The position numbers and the translations under genes are program-made. Shown here piece after piece: positions 7,015-15,538 of a stretch of 64,000 nt of DNA; position 1 is the first letter of the stretch; each line of letters opens with the position of its first letter. The DNA is from Hungatella sp. UBA5385 (GTDB lineage Bacteria > Bacillota > Clostridia > Lachnospirales > Lachnospiraceae), in assembly GCA_002409995.1 (NCBI GenBank), contig DHOR01000041.1:21604-85603 (forward strand), written 5' to 3'. A model generated the notes under the pieces. The model had not been told where the DNA came from and ran no database searches. It saw only the letters and a list, made by a program, of their open reading frames with translations.

Positions 7015-9066
7015 ATGAATGAGCAGCCGGTAATTTCCCTTAAGGGAATTGGTGAAAAAACCGGAAAATTATTTGAAAAGCTGGGCATTTCCACTGTTAA
7101 TGATTTATTGGAATATTATCCAAGGGCTTATGATGCCTATGAAGAGCCGGCAGCTATCGGAGAGCTGAAGCCTGATACCATTATGTCGGTTTATGGAATG
7201 CTTTATAAAGCCCCTGATGTGAAGCGGTACAGCCGTATTCAGGTAGTGACTGCAACCTTAAAGGACATAACAGGGACACTGCAGCTTACCTGGTATAATA
7301 TGCCATATCTTCATTCTGTTTTAAAAGCAGGAACCCGGGCTGTATTCAGAGGGCGTGTTGTGAAAAAAAACGGCCGTCTTACCATGGAGCAGCCGGAGAT
7401 ATTTACAGACGAGTCCTATAGCAGTGTAATTCATTCCATGCAGCCGGTTTATGGACAAACTAAGGGACTCAGCAACAAAACAATCGTTAAGGCACAGAAA
7501 CAGGCTCTGGAGACACGGCAGATTGTCCGGGATTATATGCCTGCTGATCTGCGTAAGAAACATGAGTTGGCAGAATATAATTTTGCAATAGAACATATTC
7601 ATTTTCCAAAAGATCGTCAGGAGCTTCTCTTTGCCAGAAAACGTCTGGTATTTGATGAGTTTTTCCTTTTTGTACTGACAGTCCGTCAGCTTAAGGAAAA
7701 ACGTGTGGATAAACAGAGCAGCTATCCTATGGAGATGTCGCCGGTTGTCCGCAAACTGGTGGACAGTCTTCCTTATTCCTTAACCAATGCCCAGCAAAAG
7801 GTTCTGGAAGAGGTCTATAAGGATATGACAGAAGGAAAGGTGATGAACCGCCTGATTCAGGGAGATGTTGGATCAGGAAAGACCATTGTTGCAGTGATGG
7901 CGCTTTTACAGGCTGCATATAATGGTTATCAGGGAGCCATTATGGTTCCTACGGAGGTTCTGGCAAAACAGCACTATGAATCTATGATAGAGCTGTTTGA
8001 GGAAAATCATATTGATAAGAATGTAATTCTGGTAACGGGTTCCATGACAGCGAAAGAAAAGCGGATTGCCTATGAAAAAATCGCTTCCCATGAAGCTGAT
8101 ATTATAGTAGGAACTCATGCGCTGATACAGGAGAAGGTGGTTTATGATAAACTGGCCCTGGTAATTACTGATGAGCAGCACCGCTTTGGTGTGAATCAGC
8201 GGGAGGTATTCAGCCAAAAAGGCGGTGATCCTCATGTAATGGTTATGAGTGCTACGCCAATTCCAAGAACACTGGCAATCATCCTCTATGGGGATCTGGA
8301 TATTTCCATTATTGATGAACTGCCTGCCAACCGACTTCCTATTAAAAACTGTGTGGTGGATACAGGATACAGGAACAAAGCCTATGATTTTATAAAAAGA
8401 GAGGTTGCTGCAGGACGTCAGGCTTATGTAATCTGTCCTATGGTGGAAGCCAGTGAGATGATTGAAGCTGAGAATGTAATTGATTATACCAAGACACTTC
8501 AGACAGCGCTTCCGGGAATTGCAACGGAGTATCTTCATGGCAAGATGAAGGCAAAAGAGAAGAATGCCATTATGGAACGATTTGCTGCAGGAGAAATCAA
8601 AGTACTTGTTTCCACCACTGTTATTGAGGTAGGCGTCAATGTACCCAATGCAACAGTTATGATGATTGAGAATGCAGAACGTTTTGGACTGGCTCAGCTT
8701 CATCAGCTGAGAGGGCGTGTAGGACGTGGAAAGCATCAGTCTTACTGCATTATGGTCAATTGCTCCGATCAGGATGGAACAAAGGAACGGCTGGATATTC
8801 TAAATCATTCCAATGACGGTTTCTTCATTGCATCAGAGGATTTAAAGCTGCGGGGACCGGGAGATATCTTCGGAATCAGGCAGAGCGGAGACTTGGAGTT
8901 TAAGCTGGCTGATATTTTTACAGATGCCAATATCTTAAAAACGGTTTCCGATGAGGTAGATGAACTGCTGGCAGAGGACCCTGAACTTACCAGTGAAGAA
9001 CATGTGGAACTTAATAAAAAGCTGCAAATCTACTTAGAAAAAAGTCATAACAAACTGAACCTGTAA
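7015..9066 (+). CDS. recG: ATP-dependent DNA helicase RecG
   Basis: At 683 residues it is full length. The N-terminal wedge/OB domain starts with a helix-hairpin region (LKGIGEKTGKLFEKLGI), followed by a superfamily 2 helicase core. Walker A GDVGSGKT lies at about 283-290, DEQH (motif II) at about 386-389, SATPIPRT (motif III), and motif VI QLRGRVGRG. RecG remodels stalled replication forks and Holliday junctions. GGGAGG lies well placed before the ATG. Its position after the yloU-yloV pair is the common Firmicute order. Confidence 0.97.
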   Translation: MNEQPVISLKGIGEKTGKLFEKLGISTVNDLLEYYPRAYDAYEEPAAIGELKPDTIMSVYGMLYKAPDVKRYSRIQVVTATLKDITGTLQLTWYNMPYLHSVLKAGTRAVFRGRVVKKNGRLTMEQPEIFTDESYSSVIHSMQPVYGQTKGLSNKTIVKAQKQALETRQIVRDYMPADLRKKHELAEYNFAIEHIHFPKDRQELLFARKRLVFDEFFLFVLTVRQLKEKRVDKQSSYPMEMSPVVRKLVDSLPYSLTNAQQKVLEEVYKDMTEGKVMNRLIQGDVGSGKTIVAVMALLQAAYNGYQGAIMVPTEVLAKQHYESMIELFEENHIDKNVILVTGSMTAKEKRIAYEKIASHEADIIVGTHALIQEKVVYDKLALVITDEQHRFGVNQREVFSQKGGDPHVMVMSATPIPRTLAIILYGDLDISIIDELPANRLPIKNCVVDTGYRNKAYDFIKREVAAGRQAYVICPMVEASEMIEAENVIDYTKTLQTALPGIATEYLHGKMKAKEKNAIMERFAAGEIKVLVSTTVIEVGVNVPNATVMMIENAERFGLAQLHQLRGRVGRGKHQSYCIMVNCSDQDGTKERLDILNHSNDGFFIASEDLKLRGPGDIFGIRQSGDLEFKLADIFTDANILKTVSDEVDELLAEDPELTSEEHVELNKKLQIYLEKSHNKLNL

Positions 9067-9093
9067 ATTTTGCGTTAAAAGGAGGATGGAAGT

Positions 9094-9846
9094 ATGGAAC
9101 GTATCGGTTGGAAAATGGATGCCAAGGCAGCTATGAAGGAAGCAGCTGCCAGCCCTTACTGGGCAACTGTAATTTTTGGGAGTATCAGCCTGATACTTGC
9201 CGGAATACAATATGCTTTGGATGAATGGCAGAATATAATATTGAGATTTAAGGATTTTTCAGATTTAGGTCAGTATATAATAATCAGCCTGATCTTTCTT
9301 GTGGTGAATTTTATAATATCCACTTGGATTCAGTTTGGTTATAATATTTTTTGCATGAAGCTGTCAAACAGGGATAGTTCAGTTTCTTACGGTGACCTGT
9401 TTCCTTCTGCAAGCTTCTGCTTAAAGGCAATAGGCCTGCAGCTGATGATATCCCTGTTGATTTTACTTTTCTGCCTGCCGATGATTATACTTACAATTGC
9501 AGGGTTAGTGATAGACTCATTGCTCCTTGTATTCCTGGCATTACTAACTGGTATTCCTGCAATCATTGCATCCTATAGCTATACACAGTCCGGGCTGGTG
9601 TTAATCGAGAATCCTTCCAAGAAAGTGATGCAGTGCATTAAAGAAAGCAGACAGATGATGAAAGGCAATAAATTGGAGTACTTTATTCTGGAATTATCAT
9701 TTATTCCATGGGCTCTGCTGGTTCCTTTTACCTGTATGCTGGCTGGTATCTATGTAATGCCATACATGACAATTACAGAAATCAATTTCTACAATTATAT
9801 TAAGCCAAGAGAAGCCCTGTACCAGGAAGTTTCCGGCATTGAATAA
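9094..9846 (+). CDS. DUF975-like polytopic membrane protein
   Basis: 250 residues with about five hydrophobic helices. The pattern MDAKAAMKEAAASPYWATVIFGSISLIL at the N-terminus, and a loop with CIKESRQMMKGNKLEYFILELSF before the last helices, is typical of the DUF975 membrane family. No transport or enzymatic motif is evident. AGGAGG lies 7 bases before the ATG. It runs 30 bp ahead of the LRR protein gene, so the two membrane proteins may be made together. Function unknown. Confidence 0.75.
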   Translation: MERIGWKMDAKAAMKEAAASPYWATVIFGSISLILAGIQYALDEWQNIILRFKDFSDLGQYIIISLIFLVVNFIISTWIQFGYNIFCMKLSNRDSSVSYGDLFPSASFCLKAIGLQLMISLLILLFCLPMIILTIAGLVIDSLLLVFLALLTGIPAIIASYSYTQSGLVLIENPSKKVMQCIKESRQMMKGNKLEYFILELSFIPWALLVPFTCMLAGIYVMPYMTITEINFYNYIKPREALYQEVSGIE

Positions 9847-9876
9847 CATAAATACCATACACAGGGGGAAACAAAA

Positions 9877-11763
9877 GTGAAGATCACTGAATTAAAATGT
9901 ACTGCGTGCAACGGTACATTGAACATCGATGAAAATAATCCACATGTAGCAGTCTGCGAATACTGCAACACCAGATATGTGATCGAAGATGTGGGCAATA
10001 ACAATATACGTCTTGGGCAGGAGGTTGGTACAAACTGGTACCAGCCTCAAAAACCGGCTGCACCCAAGAAAAAAACAGGCTGGGAGCCTTATGGCTGGAA
10101 AAGAGGAACAGCTGTTACCATAGCCGGTATTCTTGCTGTGTTGGCTTTAAACTGGAAAGGCATTTCTAAAATATTTCAGCAGGAAAACAATCATAAAGTG
10201 GTATCTGCCTTAAAAGAAGATAAAACTATAGAAACTACTGCGGAAGTGATCAAAGAAACACCGTTTACCGGTATGTTTGCGGCTATGGCAGAAACTGTGC
10301 TGTATAAACCTGCTGCAGATATAACAGAACAGGAGCTTGCCAAATTTCAATGGGTTGAGATGCGCTATAGCGGAGAATATATCAAGCTGGGATACAGCTT
10401 TTCCAATCCTTATGAGGACAGTGAGGCAGAGCTTACATGGATTACTCTGCCGAGAGATGACGCAGAAGGGGGAGAACAGATTGCCCGTTTTAAGGGTTTG
10501 AAAAAACTCTGCATTGCCGGGTATGTCTCTCCTGATACGATCAGCGGACTGCCTCTGGAAGGAATCACCTGCTATGCAAGAACTATTGATGATGTGATTG
10601 CCCTGATTGAGAGTACAGATACTATAAAAGATGTCCAGATTGAAGCGGGGCTTGAAAGCCTGGCTGGAATCGGGCAGGTGAGTGGGCTGGAACGTTTTAG
10701 TTTCTCCAGCTATGATATTACTGATATAAAGGAGCTTGTGAATTTAAAATCTTTAAAATCACTGGAAATAGACTGTGATACCATCACTGATTTTTCTGTA
10801 CTCTCTGTTATGACAGGTTTAACAGAATTATCCATAGAATCAGAAGCAGTCCGTGATATTGGATTTATAGACAGTCTTCCTGAACTTGTAACATTTAAAC
10901 TGACGGATGCAGAAGTTCTTCATTTAAACAGTCTGGCTGGAAAAACAAATTTAACTTCTGTAAAAATAGAGGACTGCGACGAATTAAAGGATATGTCTGC
11001 CATCAGCAGTCTTACTGGTTTAAAAGAACTGAATATTGAGGTTCCCTATAACTGTACAGAGCCGGATTTATCACCGCTTACTGAGTTACAGTCCTTAACC
11101 ATATCGGGATTTGACAGCACCCAGTTTTTGGCTGGAATGTCTCAGCTGGAAACCCTGATTCTCAAATACAGTAAGATTAAAGATGTCAGTGTGTTCACAG
11201 GACTTTCCAATTTGAAGAAATTAGATTGTTCCAATATGAAGAGCATTGAAGACTGGAGCTTTGTCAGCCGAATTCCGGCACTGGAGGTTCTTAATCTAAA
11301 TGGTGTCTCTACATATGAGAATATTTCCGGAATATTTTCCGGTCCTGCACTGAGAGAGCTTTACTTAAACGGCGCGGAATGTGAAATTCGCTTTGACCAG
11401 ATATCACCTAATGAAAATCTGGAAATACTGGAAATGGATGGAGTAAATCTATATACCAATGTAAACATCAGCGGAGGCGGCGGAATCATATATGTGGATT
11501 ATGATAAGGTTGCGTTGGCGGAACACATGGATTTTCTGTCTAAATTTCCAGGACTTAAAACCTTAAGTCTTGCAGAGAATACATTAACAGACCTTTCCTT
11601 TGCAGCTCAGCTTCCTGCACTTGAGAATTTAGATATCAGCGGCAATTATATCACTGATCTAAATCCTCTGGAATCACTTTCCTCACTGCAAAGCGTTACC
11701 TGTACAGGAAATCCCATTAATAATTACCGGGTGCTTAACGAAAAGGTTGCAATCATTCAATAA
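9877..11763 (+). CDS. Zinc-ribbon, single-pass membrane protein with leucine-rich repeats
   Basis: This 628-residue protein starts with a zinc ribbon, CTAC at residues 8-11 and CEYC at 28-31. A basic stretch and one membrane helix follow (about 79-93, TAVTIAGILAVLALN). From about residue 170 to the end it is a long array of roughly 22-residue leucine-rich repeats of the internalin/SDS22-like kind (SLKSLEIDCDTITDFSVLSV, and LENLDISGNYITDLNPLESL). With the ribbon inside, the repeats would face outside. The start is GTG with GGGGG upstream. The LRR domain suggests protein binding; partner and function are unknown. It is followed by udk with 34 bp between them. Confidence 0.75.
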   Translation: MKITELKCTACNGTLNIDENNPHVAVCEYCNTRYVIEDVGNNNIRLGQEVGTNWYQPQKPAAPKKKTGWEPYGWKRGTAVTIAGILAVLALNWKGISKIFQQENNHKVVSALKEDKTIETTAEVIKETPFTGMFAAMAETVLYKPAADITEQELAKFQWVEMRYSGEYIKLGYSFSNPYEDSEAELTWITLPRDDAEGGEQIARFKGLKKLCIAGYVSPDTISGLPLEGITCYARTIDDVIALIESTDTIKDVQIEAGLESLAGIGQVSGLERFSFSSYDITDIKELVNLKSLKSLEIDCDTITDFSVLSVMTGLTELSIESEAVRDIGFIDSLPELVTFKLTDAEVLHLNSLAGKTNLTSVKIEDCDELKDMSAISSLTGLKELNIEVPYNCTEPDLSPLTELQSLTISGFDSTQFLAGMSQLETLILKYSKIKDVSVFTGLSNLKKLDCSNMKSIEDWSFVSRIPALEVLNLNGVSTYENISGIFSGPALRELYLNGAECEIRFDQISPNENLEILEMDGVNLYTNVNISGGGGIIYVDYDKVALAEHMDFLSKFPGLKTLSLAENTLTDLSFAAQLPALENLDISGNYITDLNPLESLSSLQSVTCTGNPINNYRVLNEKVAIIQ

Positions 11764-11797
11764 TGGTTGGTTATATACAAATTGGAGGAAATATTCG

Positions 11798-12412
11798 ATG
11801 AAATGTGTGATAATCGGTATTGCCGGCGGAACAGGATCGGGAAAATCAACATTTAGCAATCGTTTAAAAGCTGCATTTAAAGATGATATTGCTGTACTTT
11901 ATCATGACAATTATTATAAAAACCAGGATGAAACTTTTACAAATCGAAAGAAGATGAATTATGATCATCCCGATGCTTTTGATACAGAGCTGCTTATTTC
12001 CCATTTACAGAAATTAAGAGAGGGAGAGACTATAGAATGTCCTGTTTATGATTATTCTGAATATAATCGTTCTGATCAGGTGGTTTTAGTAGAACCGAAA
12101 AAGGTAATTCTGGTAGAAGGAATTCTGGTTTTTGCAGACAGCAGACTGAGAGATATGTTTGATATTAAAATTTTCGTAGAGGCAGATGCAGATGAGCGAA
12201 TTCTCCGCCGAGTGATCCGTGATGTAAAAGAGCGGGGCAGAGATATTGAAGGAGTGGTGGAGCAGTATCTTACTACAGTAAAGCCCATGCATTATCTCTA
12301 TGTTGAACCAACCAAACCTCTGGCAGATATTATTATTAACAGCGGCATGAATGAAGTTGCTTTTCAGCTTGTAAAAAACAATATAGAAAAGATATTATAT
12401 TCTAATTGTTAA
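11798..12412 (+). CDS. udk: Uridine kinase
   Basis: 204 residues, normal for Udk. The P-loop GGTGSGKS is at residues 10-17, followed by the uridine/cytidine-binding region DHPDAFDTELL and the LID region RRVIRDVKERGRDIEGVV. It phosphorylates uridine and cytidine with ATP or GTP in pyrimidine salvage in the cytosol. The start is the ATG at 11798, because TTGGAGGAA lies 8-9 bases before it; an earlier in-frame codon would overlap the LRR gene. No terminator is obvious immediately after it. Confidence 0.95.
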   Translation: MKCVIIGIAGGTGSGKSTFSNRLKAAFKDDIAVLYHDNYYKNQDETFTNRKKMNYDHPDAFDTELLISHLQKLREGETIECPVYDYSEYNRSDQVVLVEPKKVILVEGILVFADSRLRDMFDIKIFVEADADERILRRVIRDVKERGRDIEGVVEQYLTTVKPMHYLYVEPTKPLADIIINSGMNEVAFQLVKNNIEKILYSNC

Positions 12413-12440
12413 AAAATAACAGATTAACAAAAACCTTCTA

Positions 12441-12469
12441 GTTTATTATTTTTGTCTACTGCCATAATA
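12441..12469 (+). promoter_or_regulatory. Candidate forespore (sigma-G type) promoter of the SASP gene
   Basis: GTTTA at 12441-12445 and CATAATA at 12463-12469 are separated by 17 bases. They fit the general form of forespore promoters as known from Bacillus (GNATR-like -35, CATNNTA -10). The placement 84 bases before a SASP start supports it. Inferred. Confidence 0.5.
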
Positions 12470-12552
12470 TGAGTGTAGCACAAAATAACCATGGACGAGA
12501 TAATAAAAATCAACACAGCCCATGGGAATAGATGAAAAGGAGGCATTTTATT

Positions 12553-12753
12553 ATGTCAGGAAGAAATAACACTAACGTACCAGAGGCAAGAGAAGCAATG
12601 GACCGTTTCAAAATGGAAGTAGCTAACGAATTAGGTGTTCCATTAACAAATGGTTACAACGGTAACTTAACTTCTGCACAGAATGGTTCCGTAGGCGGCT
12701 ATATGGTTAAAAAGATGATCGAGGCCCAGGAAAGACAGATGGCAGGCAAATAA
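12553..12753 (+). CDS. Alpha/beta-type small acid-soluble spore protein
   Basis: A 66-residue protein with the two hallmark SASP segments: EVANELGVPLTNGYNGNLTSAQNG, which includes the germination-protease cleavage region, and VGGYMVKKMIEAQE, the DNA-binding helix. Alpha/beta SASPs coat spore DNA and shift it to an A-like form, protecting it from UV and heat. The start at 12553 follows AAAAGGAGG with 8 bases; an in-frame ATG at 12532 is less suitable since the ribosome site lies after it. The gene stands alone, between its own promoter and terminator. Proof that this organism has a spore-forming lineage. Confidence 0.96.
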   Translation: MSGRNNTNVPEAREAMDRFKMEVANELGVPLTNGYNGNLTSAQNGSVGGYMVKKMIEAQERQMAGK

Positions 12754-12825
12754 TCTGTAAAAACAGATAAATGCTGCAATTAGCAGAAGCAAATAACATC
12801 TGCAAATAGCAGAAAAAAGAAGGGG

Positions 12826-12856
12826 TCCCTCAGCTTGTAAAAGCTGGGGGATTCTT
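12826..12856 (+). terminator. Rho-independent terminator after the SASP gene
   Basis: An 11-bp stem (12826-12836 against 12841-12851) closes on a GTAA tetraloop and is followed by TTCTTT. Short GCAAATAGCAGAA-like repeats (TTAGCAGAAGC, ATAGCAGAAAA) lie between the stop codon and the stem. Confidence 0.88.
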
Positions 12857-12887
12857 TAAATCCCAATATTTAATACATAAAATCCGA

Positions 12888-12916
12888 TTGTATATCTGAC
12901 AAATCCATAATATAAT
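12888..12916 (+). promoter_or_regulatory. Sigma-A promoter of the rsmD-coaD operon
   Basis: TTGTAT (12888-12893), 17 bases, then a perfect TATAAT (12911-12916). It lies 30 bases before the rsmD start. Confidence 0.75.
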
Positions 12917-12945
12917 AGAAGATAACAAAAGAAATGAGGAAAGAC

Positions 12946-13509
12946 ATGAGAGTTATAGCAGGAAAAGCCAGAAGACTAATATTGAAAACTTTGGAAGGTC
13001 AGGATACAAGACCTACAACCGATAGAATCAAAGAAACCCTATTTAATATGATCAATCAGGACATGCCCGACTGCTTGTTTTTAGATTTATTTTCAGGAAG
13101 CGGGGGGATCGGCATTGAAGCATTAAGCAGAGGAGCCAGACTTGCCGTTATGATTGAGAATAATCCCAAAGCTGCTGAATGCATCAGAGAAAACTTAAAA
13201 ACCACCAGATTAGAAGATAATGCCATTGTTATGGGCTGTGATGCGTTAACAGGACTGCAGAGGCTGGAAGGAAAGGATTATATCTTTGATTTCGTATTTA
13301 TGGACCCGCCTTATGACCGGGAGCTGGAACAGCAGATATTTAAATACCTTGCAGATTCTTCTCTGATTAACGAAGATTCTACCATTATTACAGAAGGTTC
13401 TCTTGAAACTGATTTCAGTTATATAGAAGAACTTGGTTTCAGCGTAAAGAAGGAAAAGATATATAAAACCAATAAGCATATATTTATTACAAAGGAGGTG
13501 TCTTTATGA
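12946..13509 (+). CDS. rsmD: 16S rRNA (guanine(966)-N2)-methyltransferase RsmD
   Basis: 187 residues, normal for RsmD. It starts MRVIAGKARRLILKT and has the SAM-binding FLDLFSGSGGIGIEALSRGA. The catalytic DPPY motif is at about 120-123 within FMDPPYDRELE. It methylates G966 of 16S rRNA during 30S assembly. The ATG at 12946 is preferred: GAGGAAAG precedes it by 5-6 bases, whereas an ATG at 12934 lies on top of that site. It overlaps coaD by 4 bp, a pairing conserved in Firmicutes. Confidence 0.95.
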   Translation: MRVIAGKARRLILKTLEGQDTRPTTDRIKETLFNMINQDMPDCLFLDLFSGSGGIGIEALSRGARLAVMIENNPKAAECIRENLKTTRLEDNAIVMGCDALTGLQRLEGKDYIFDFVFMDPPYDRELEQQIFKYLADSSLINEDSTIITEGSLETDFSYIEELGFSVKKEKIYKTNKHIFITKEVSL

Positions 13510-14000
13510 GAAAGGCAGTATACCCGGGAAGCTTCGATCCAGTGACTCTGGGACATCTTGATATCATAGAACGGTCATCCCGTATGTGCGATTGTTTAAT
13601 CGTGGGAGTTTTGAATAATAATTCGAAAACGCCGTTGTTTTCTGTGGAAGAACGTGTTAATATGTTAAAGAACCTAACAAAAGATATTCCTAATGTAGAG
13701 ATTAAAACATTTGATGGTCTTTTGGTTGACTTTGTCCGTGAGTGTGATGCTGATGTTGTAATCAGGGGACTTCGGGCAATCACTGATTTTGAATATGAAT
13801 TACAGATGGCTCAGACCAATCATGTGATTGCACCTGAGATTGACACTGTATTTTTAACTACAAATTTAAAGTATTCCTACTTAAGCTCCAGTATTGTGAA
13901 GGAAGTAGCCGCCTTTGGCGGAGATATTACCGCTTTTGTGAAACCCGAAATTGCTGAGCTCATAAAAGAAAGAATGGAAGAGAGAAAGAATAAAAAGTAA
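13506..14000 (+). CDS. coaD: Phosphopantetheine adenylyltransferase
   Basis: 164 residues, full length. The nucleotidyltransferase motif PGSFDPVTLGH is at residues 7-17, followed by DFEYELQMAQTN and the C-terminal LKYSYLSSSIVKEVA. It transfers AMP to 4'-phosphopantetheine, the fourth step of coenzyme A synthesis. Its ribosome site AAAGGAGG lies inside the end of rsmD, and the reading frames overlap (ATGA-type junction), so it is translated in coupling with rsmD. Confidence 0.97.
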   Translation: MRKAVYPGSFDPVTLGHLDIIERSSRMCDCLIVGVLNNNSKTPLFSVEERVNMLKNLTKDIPNVEIKTFDGLLVDFVRECDADVVIRGLRAITDFEYELQMAQTNHVIAPEIDTVFLTTNLKYSYLSSSIVKEVAAFGGDITAFVKPEIAELIKERMEERKNKK

Positions 14001-14016
14001 GGAGAAATAATACATT

Positions 14017-14604
14017 ATGATGAGCAGAATTGAACAGTTAATAGGCGAGATTGAAGAGTATATTGACGGCTGCAAATATCAGCCTTTATCCAATAGCAAG
14101 ATCGTTGTAAACCGTGATGAGCTGGAAGAGCTTTTAGTTGAGCTGCGCCTGCGGGTCCCGGATGAGATTAAACAGTACCAGAAGATTATCAGCAACCGGG
14201 ATGCGATTTTGAATGAAGCCCGTCAGCAGGCAGATTCTATTTTAGTACAGGCTAACCAGCAGACCAATGAACTGGTCAATGAGCATGAGATTATGCAGAA
14301 GGCTTACAGCCAGGCTCAGGAGGTTGTTGATCAGGCTAATATGCAGGCTCAGGGAATCGTAGAGCAGGCAGTTGCTGACGCCAATGCCATTCGCGAAAGC
14401 TCTGTTCAGTACACAGATGATATGTTAAAGAGTCTCCAGACCATTATCAGCCATTCCATGGAAGGCGCTCAGGGCCGTTTTGATGCATTTATGACCTCTA
14501 TGCAGTCCAGCTATGATATCGTAAGTTCCAATCGTCAGGAGCTGACAGGTGCAGTTATGCAGCAGCCTGAAGAAGAAATAGCCGAAGGTATGCCAATAGA
14601 ATAA
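14017..14604 (+). CDS. Coiled-coil protein downstream of coaD
   Basis: 195 residues, rich in Gln, Glu and Ala. A long helix from about residue 60 to 135 (ILNEARQQADSILVQANQQTN onward, with repeated QAN/QAQ heptads) predicts a coiled coil. Such proteins are often labelled ATPase subunit B/H-like only because of composition. No membrane helix is present, so a true F0 b subunit is unlikely; a DivIVA-like scaffold is another possibility. It follows coaD by 16 bp with AAGGAG in front. The second of two tandem ATGs (14020) may be the true start. Function unknown. Confidence 0.7.
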   Translation: MMSRIEQLIGEIEEYIDGCKYQPLSNSKIVVNRDELEELLVELRLRVPDEIKQYQKIISNRDAILNEARQQADSILVQANQQTNELVNEHEIMQKAYSQAQEVVDQANMQAQGIVEQAVADANAIRESSVQYTDDMLKSLQTIISHSMEGAQGRFDAFMTSMQSSYDIVSSNRQELTGAVMQQPEEEIAEGMPIE

Positions 14605-15487
14605 AGATCATTGCAGACAGAAGGCTGTGTACAGCTTTCCATGCTGTATAGTGCCGGATGGATAATCCGGCATTTTTTATAACGCTCTTTGTCTGGAAAA
14701 TTCCCGACAAACCGCCGAAGGCTGCAGAGACGGCAATCCACAGTCCTGCTTTCATTCCGCCAAACGTTTGGGAGACAGCTTCCATTCCTGTGGTTATTTC
14801 TACAAACCCCAGTAAAACAGCTTTCTCATAAGGAAGATTGATGGGAAGCTTCTTAATATAGAGAACCACAATGGAAAAAAGCATAATATACCCGCCTATT
14901 TTCACCATGACCTCACAGGAATCCATCAGGCTGTCATCAAAAGCTTTTCCTCCGCCGGAAGGAACGGGAAGGGATGGTGATTGTTCCTGGACTCTGTATA
15001 AGCTTCTGGCTGCCCAGGACAGAGGGATCAGCGGAAGATAAACGGACAGCAGAATCAGCCATACAGGTACACAAGCAGGCAGAAGAGAGGCTGTATAACC
15101 AAGGAGGAACATAGGGCTTGGGTGATTGCAGATGGCCAGAAGGTATCTGGCTTCCTTCTCCGTCATCCTTCCCATGTCCAGAAAATCGCTGCAGTTTCTC
15201 GCTCCCATGGGATAACCGCAGAGAAGCCCGGATATTAGAACATAGCTGCCTGCATCGGACAGCTTGAAAAACCCATTTAATATGCGTTTTACGGGAAATA
15301 TTAATATATGTATTGCATTAAGAGCCACGATCACATTGGAACAGATCATAAAGGGCAGCAGTGTAGGCACTACCACAGAACCCCAGAGCATTAAACCGTT
15401 TTTAGCCCCTTCATAGGCATAGGAAGGGCGAAAGAGCAGCAGGATCAGGGCTGCTACAGAAAGCAGACGGAACAAGGATTTTTTCAT
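14555..15487 (-). CDS. ylbJ: Sporulation integral membrane protein YlbJ
   Basis: 310 residues with about eight membrane helices and the nucleoside-recognition (Gate) features of YlbJ: GSVVVPTLLPFMICSNVI near the N-terminus, SGLLCGYPMGARNCSDF in the middle and ICNHPSPMF. In Bacillus YlbJ is a sigma-E-dependent mother-cell protein needed for spore cortex formation. The gene converges on the coiled-coil gene and its last 50 bp overlap that gene's 3' end. It diverges from the M23 peptidase gene with only 51 bp between. In Bacillus ylbJ also lies near coaD (ylbI), consistent with conserved order. Confidence 0.9.
   Translation of the reverse strand: MKKSLFRLLSVAALILLLFRPSYAYEGAKNGLMLWGSVVVPTLLPFMICSNVIVALNAIHILIFPVKRILNGFFKLSDAGSYVLISGLLCGYPMGARNCSDFLDMGRMTEKEARYLLAICNHPSPMFLLGYTASLLPACVPVWLILLSVYLPLIPLSWAARSLYRVQEQSPSLPVPSGGGKAFDDSLMDSCEVMVKIGGYIMLFSIVVLYIKKLPINLPYEKAVLLGFVEITTGMEAVSQTFGGMKAGLWIAVSAAFGGLSGIFQTKSVIKNAGLSIRHYTAWKAVHSLLSAMIFILLAYLRLFLLQAAA
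14652..14678 (+). terminator. Rho-independent terminator of the rsmD-coaD operon, inside ylbJ
   Basis: TGCCGGAT (14652-14659) pairs perfectly with ATCCGGCA (14665-14672) across a 5-base loop, and TTTTTT follows. It lies 48 bases past the coiled-coil gene and within the antisense 3' coding part of ylbJ. Confidence 0.85.
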
Positions 15488-15538
15488 AAATACCTGAATA
15501 GATTGTTTTATATAAGTATATGAAAAGGTCTGATTGAT

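Noticed and set aside
7906..8736. Long open frame of 276 codons on the - strand inside recG
   Set aside because: It is the antisense shadow of the helicase coding sequence, with no ribosome site and composition typical of reversed coding DNA.
14017..14604. Coiled-coil protein as F0 ATP synthase subunit B or V-type subunit H
   Set aside because: No membrane helix and no other ATP synthase genes nearby; the resemblance is compositional only.
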